From: Penium margaritaceum
Lineage: Eukaryota; Streptophyta; Zygnematophyceae; Desmidiales; Peniaceae
Length of the DNA stretch: 64,000 nucleotides
Reading direction: 5' to 3'
Assembly (NCBI GenBank): GCA_023375785.1
Contig: SZWC01003622.1
Coordinates: 108,199 to 172,198, forward strand
Shown here: positions 59,301-64,000 of the stretch, in pieces
Position numbering within the stretch: the first letter of the stretch is position 1
Layout of the letters: each line of letters starts with the position of its first letter
Program-made: the position numbers and the translations under genes
Notes under the pieces: model-generated
What the model saw: only the letters and a program-made list of their open reading frames with translations
Told to the model about the DNA's origin: nothing
The model's database searches: none

Positions 59301-62300
59301 GAGCTTCAATCTTTGGCACCAAAGCATCAGCTTTTGGCAATACAATGTCACACTTTGGCACTAGAGTTCCACAATTTGGCACTAGATCATCACACTTTGG
59401 CACTAGAGTTCTACACTTTGGCACTAGAGCGTCACACTTTGACACTAGAGCGTCACACTTTGGCACTAGAGCGTCACACATTGGCAATAGAGCTTCACAC
59501 TTTGGTACTAGAGCGTCCCTCCTTGGAGCTAGAGCGTCACACTTTGGCACTAGAGTGTCACACTTTGGCACTAGAGCGTCACACTTTGGCACTAGAGTCT
59601 CGAACTTTGGCACTAGAGCGTCACATTTTGGCCCTAGAGCGTCACACTTTGGCAAGAGAGTGTTGCACCTTGGAACTAGAGCGTGACACTTTGGCACTAG
59701 AGCGTCACACTTTGGTACTAGAGCGTTACACTTTGGCACTATAGCATCACACTTTGGCACTAGAGATTCACACTTTGGCACTAGAGCGTCACAATTTGGC
59801 ACTAGAGTGTCACGCTTTTGGCACTAGAGCGTCACACTTTGGCACAGGAGCTTCAAACTTTGGCACTAGAGCGTCAGACGTTGGCACTACAGCGTCACAC
59901 TTCAGCACTGGAGCGTCACACTTTGGCACTATAGCATCACACTTTGGCACTAGAGCTCCACACTTTGACATTACAGTGACACACTTTGGCACTACAGCAT
60001 CACATTTTGGCACTAGAGCGTCACAGTTTGGCACTAGAGCTCCAAACGTTGGCATTAGAGCGCCGCACGTTGGCACTATGACGTCACACTTTGGCACTAG
60101 AGCGTCACATGTTTGGTACTAGAGCATCGCACTTTGGCACTAGACCTTCACACTTTGGCACTAGAACGTCACACTATGGCACTAGAGCTTCATACTTTGG
60201 TACTAGAGCGGCACACCTTGGTACTACAACGTCCCACTTTGGCACTAGAGCGTCACACTTTGGCACAAGAGCGTCACACTTTGGGACTAGAGAGTCACAG
60301 TTTGGCACTATAACGTCACACTTTGGCACTAGAGCGTCACACTTTGGCACTAGCGCTTCACACTTTGGCACTAGAGCGTCACACTGTGGCACTAGACCTT
60401 CACACTTTGGTACTAGAGCGTCACACTTTGGCACTAGAGCTTCACATTTTTGCACAAGAGCGTCACACTTTGACACAGGAGAGTCACACTTTGGCACTAT
60501 AGCGTCACCCTTTGGCACTAGAGTGACTCACTTGGGCACTAGACTTTCGAACTTTGGCACTAGAGCATCACACTTTGGCACTAGAGCGTCCCACTTTGGC
60601 ACTAGAGCCTCACACCTTGGCACAATAGTTTCAAATTTTGGAACTAGAGCGTCACACTTTGGCACTAGAGCGTCACACTCTAGCACTAGAGCGTCACACT
60701 TTGGTACTTGAGTGTAACACTTTGGCACTAGAGCATCACACTTTGGCACTAGAGCTTCAAACTTTGGCACTAGAGAGTCAGACTTTGGCACTACATCATC
60801 ACACTTTGGCACTAGAGCTTCACACGTTGGCACCAGAGCGTCACACTTTGGCACTAGAGTGTCAAACTTTGGCACTAGAGCCTCACACTTTGGCACTAGA
60901 GCGTCACACTTTGGCACTAGAGCGTCACACTTTGGTACTAGAGCGTCACACTTTGGCACTAGAGCGTCACACTTTGGCACTAGAGCGTCACACTTTGGCA
61001 CTTGAGCGTCACACTTTGGCACTAGAGCGTCACACTTTGGCACTAGAGCGTCACACTTTGGCACTAGAGCATCCTACTTTGGCACTAGCGCTTCACACTT
61101 TGGCACTAGAGCATCACACTGTGGCACTAGACCTTCACACTTTGGCACTAGAGCGTCACACTTGGGCACTATCGCTTCACACTTTGGCACTAGAGCGTCA
61201 CACTTTGGCATAGGAGAGTCACACTTTGGCACTAGAACATCACACTTTGGTACTAGAGCGTCACACTTGGGCACTAGAGTTTTGAACTTTGGCACTAGAG
61301 CATCATACTTGGCACTAGAGCGTCACACATTGGCACTAGAGCGTCACACTTTGGCACTTGAGCGTCACACTTTGGCACTAGAGAATCACACTTTGGCACT
61401 AGAGCTCCGTACTTTGGCACTATATCGTCACACTTTGGCACTACAGCGTCACACTTTGGCTCTAGAGCATCACACTACGGAACTAGAGCTCCAAACGTTG
61501 GCACTAGAGCGTCACACTTTGGCACTAGAGCATCACGCGTTTGGCACTAGAGGGTCACACTTTGGTACTAGATCGTCACAATTTGGCACTATAGCGTCAC
61601 ATTTTGGCACTAGAGTGTCAGACATTGCCACTAGAGCTTCACACATTCATACTAGAGAATCACACTTTGGCACTAGAGCGTCCCACTCTGGCACTAGAGC
61701 GTCAACCGTTGGCACTAGAGCGTCACACTTTGGCACTTGGGCGTCAAACTTTGGCAATAGAGCTTCACACGTTGGCACTATAGCGCCACACTTTGGAACT
61801 AGAGCATCACACTTTGGCACTAGAGAATCACACGTTTGCACTAGAGTGTCACATATTGGCACAGGAGCATCACACTTTGGCAAAAGAGTGTCACACTTTG
61901 GAACTAGAGTGTCACACTTCGGCACTAGAGCGTCACACTTTGGTACTAGAGCATCACACTTTGGCAATGGATCGTCACACAATGGTACTAGAGATCCACA
62001 CTTTGGCACTAGAGTGTCACACTTTGGCACTAGGGCTTCACACTTTTGTACTCGAGCGTCATACTTTGGCACTAGAGTATCACACTTTGGCACTACAGCG
62101 TCACATGTTGGCACTAGAGCGTCCCACTTTGGCACTAGGGTTTCGAAATTTGGCACTAGAACCTCACACTTTGGTACTAGAGCGTCACAGTTTGGCACGA
62201 GAGCATCACACTTTGGCACTAGAGCGTCACACGTTGGCACTAGAGCTTCAGACTTTGGCACTCGAGCGGCCTATTTTGGCACTAGAGCATCACACTTTGG

Positions 62301-64000
62301 CACTAGAGCACCAAAATCTGGCACTAGAGCTTCACACCTTGGCACTAGAGCATCACACGTTGGCACTAGAGTTCCACGCTTTGGCACTAGAGCGTCACAC
62401 TTTGACACTATAGCGTCACACTTTGGCACTGGAGTGTCACACTTTGGGACTAGAGCTCCACACTTTGGCACTAGAGTTTCAAACATTGGCACTATAGCGT
62501 CACATGTTAGCACTAGATCGTCACACTTTGGCAATTAAGTGTTCCACTTTGGAACTACAGCGTCACACTTTGGCACTAGAGCGTCACACTTTGGTACTAG
62601 AGCATCATACGTTGGCACTAGAGCATCACACATTGGCAATAGATATTCACACTTTGGCACTAGAGTGTCACACTTTGGCACTAGAGTGTCAAACTTTGAC
62701 ACTAGAGCGTCAAACTATGACACTAGAGCTTCAAACTTTGGCACTAGAGTGTAAGACTTTGGCACTATAGCATCACACTTTGGCACTAGAGCATCATCCT
62801 TAGGCACTAGAGTGTCACATTTTGGCAAGAGAGCTCCACACGCTGGCACTAGAGCGTCACAATTTGGCACTACAGTGTCACATTTTGGCACTAGAACTCC
62901 AAACGCTGGCATTAGAGCGTCACACTTTGGCAGTAGAGCATCACACGTTGGCACTAGAGCATCACACATTTGGCACTAGAGCATCACACTTTGGCACTAG
63001 ACCTTCACACTTTGGCACAAGAACATCACACTTCGTCACTATATCGTCACACTTTGGCACTAGAGCTTCACACTTTGGCACTAGAGCATCACACGTTGGC
63101 ACTAGAATGTCACACTTTGGCAGTAGAGCGTCACACTTTGGCACAAGAGCGTCACACTTTGGCACTAGAGCGTCACACTTTGGCACTAGCGCTTCACATT
63201 TTGGTACTAGAGCGTCACACTGTGGCACTAGACCTTCACACTTTGGTACTAGAGCGTCATACTTTGGCACTAGAGCTTCACACTTTGGCACTAGAGCGTC
63301 GCACTTTGGCACAGGAGAGTCACACCTTGGCAATAGAGCGTCACACTTTGGCACTAGAGCGTCACACTTCGGCACTAGAGTTTGGAACTTTGGCACTAGA
63401 GCATCACACTTTGGCATTAGAGCGTCAAACGTTGGCACTAGAGCATCACACGTTGGAACTAGAGCGTCACAATTTCGCACTAGAGCGTCACACTTTGGCA
63501 CTAGAGATTCATACTTTGGCACTAGAGCGTCGCACTTTGGCACTAGAGTGTAACACTTTGACACTAGAGCGTCACACTTTGGAACTGGAGCTTGAGACTT
63601 TGGCACTAGAGTCTCAGACGTTGGCACTACAACGTCACACTTTGGCACTAGAGCATCACACTTTGGCACTAGAGCATCACACTTTGGCACTAGAGTTTCA
63701 AACGTTGGCACTAGAGCCTCACACTTTGGCACTAGAGCGTCACACTTTGGTACTATAGCGTCACACTTTGGCACTAGAGCGTCACACTTTGGCACTAGAG
63801 CGTCACACTTTGGCACAAGAGCATCACACTTTAGCACCAGAGCGTTAGACATTGGCACTAGCGCTTCACGTTTTGGCACTAGAGCGTCACACTGTGGCAC
63901 TAGACCTTCACACTTTGGCACTAGAGCGTCACACTTGGACACTAGAGCTTCACACTTTGGCACTAGAGCGTCACACTTTGGCACAGGAGAGTCACACTTT
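56326..64000 (+). repeat. Sat21 satellite array, plus orientation (right end)
   Basis: About 365 monomers of the 21-bp family, running off the right edge. It has clear higher-order structure. A one-base-longer monomer appears at about 60104, 61532 and 62961, spaced 1428 and 1429 bp (68 monomers). It is followed at two of these (60104, 62961) by GCATC, ACCTTC and AACGTC/AACATC variants. A second marker, GCGCTTC then CTGTGGC then ACCTTC then AGGAGAG, occurs at about 60353, 61088, 63189 and 63861. Frames of up to 458 codons on either strand follow from the stop-free 21-bp period. Confidence 0.97.

Overview
The window looks like satellite-rich heterochromatin from a plant nuclear genome. About two thirds of the 64 kb is tandem repeat of very short monomers. 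No host gene is firmly recognised. Two LTR elements point to Viridiplantae. One has the primer-binding site TGGTATCAGAGC, complementary to the 3' end of plant initiator-Met tRNA. The other carries a 15-base match to the anticodon stem-loop of that same tRNA. A deep-branching (non-seed) plant is possible but only inferred.

Layout. Three satellite families occur. Sat21 has a 21-bp monomer with core CACACTTTGGCACTAGAG. Sat20A has a 20-bp monomer TTGTCTTGGCCTTGCTCCAG. Sat20B has a 20-bp monomer ATCTCATGTGCCTATGGTGT. Plus orientation means these sequences read on the given strand. The order is: Sat21(+) 1-1107; Sat20A(+) 1108-4247; orientation flip near 4250; Sat20A(-) 4261-12729; Sat21(-) 12730-14363; a Ty1/copia element 14364-20147; Sat21(-) 20148-24034; short Sat20B(+) 24035-24265; Sat20A(-) 24266-28162; a 190-bp unique island; short Sat21(+) 28353-28492; Sat20B(+) 28493-30844; a 2.7-kb unique island 30845-33517 with a cysteine-rich open frame; Sat20A(+) 33518-34909; a tandem LTR-retrotransposon array 34910-47249; Sat20A(+) 47250-50455; Sat21(+) 50456-55448; a solo-LTR-like insertion with an assembly gap 55449-56325; Sat21(+) 56326-64000.

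How it fits together. The satellites are the substrate and the mobile elements are later insertions. The copia element has a 5-bp target duplication TATAG and its LTRs are about 96% identical. The solo LTR is flanked by CTTCA. The 12.3-kb tandem LTR array is flanked by TGCTT/TGCTC, so it looks like one insertion that later expanded in place. The satellites themselves show higher-order periodicity (about 1.43 kb in Sat21, about 2.44 kb in Sat20A), recent local duplications and inversions. This is the behaviour of a large satellite block evolving by unequal exchange. Nearly all long open frames are by-products of 20- and 21-bp repeats that stay open in several frames on both strands. They are not annotated as genes.
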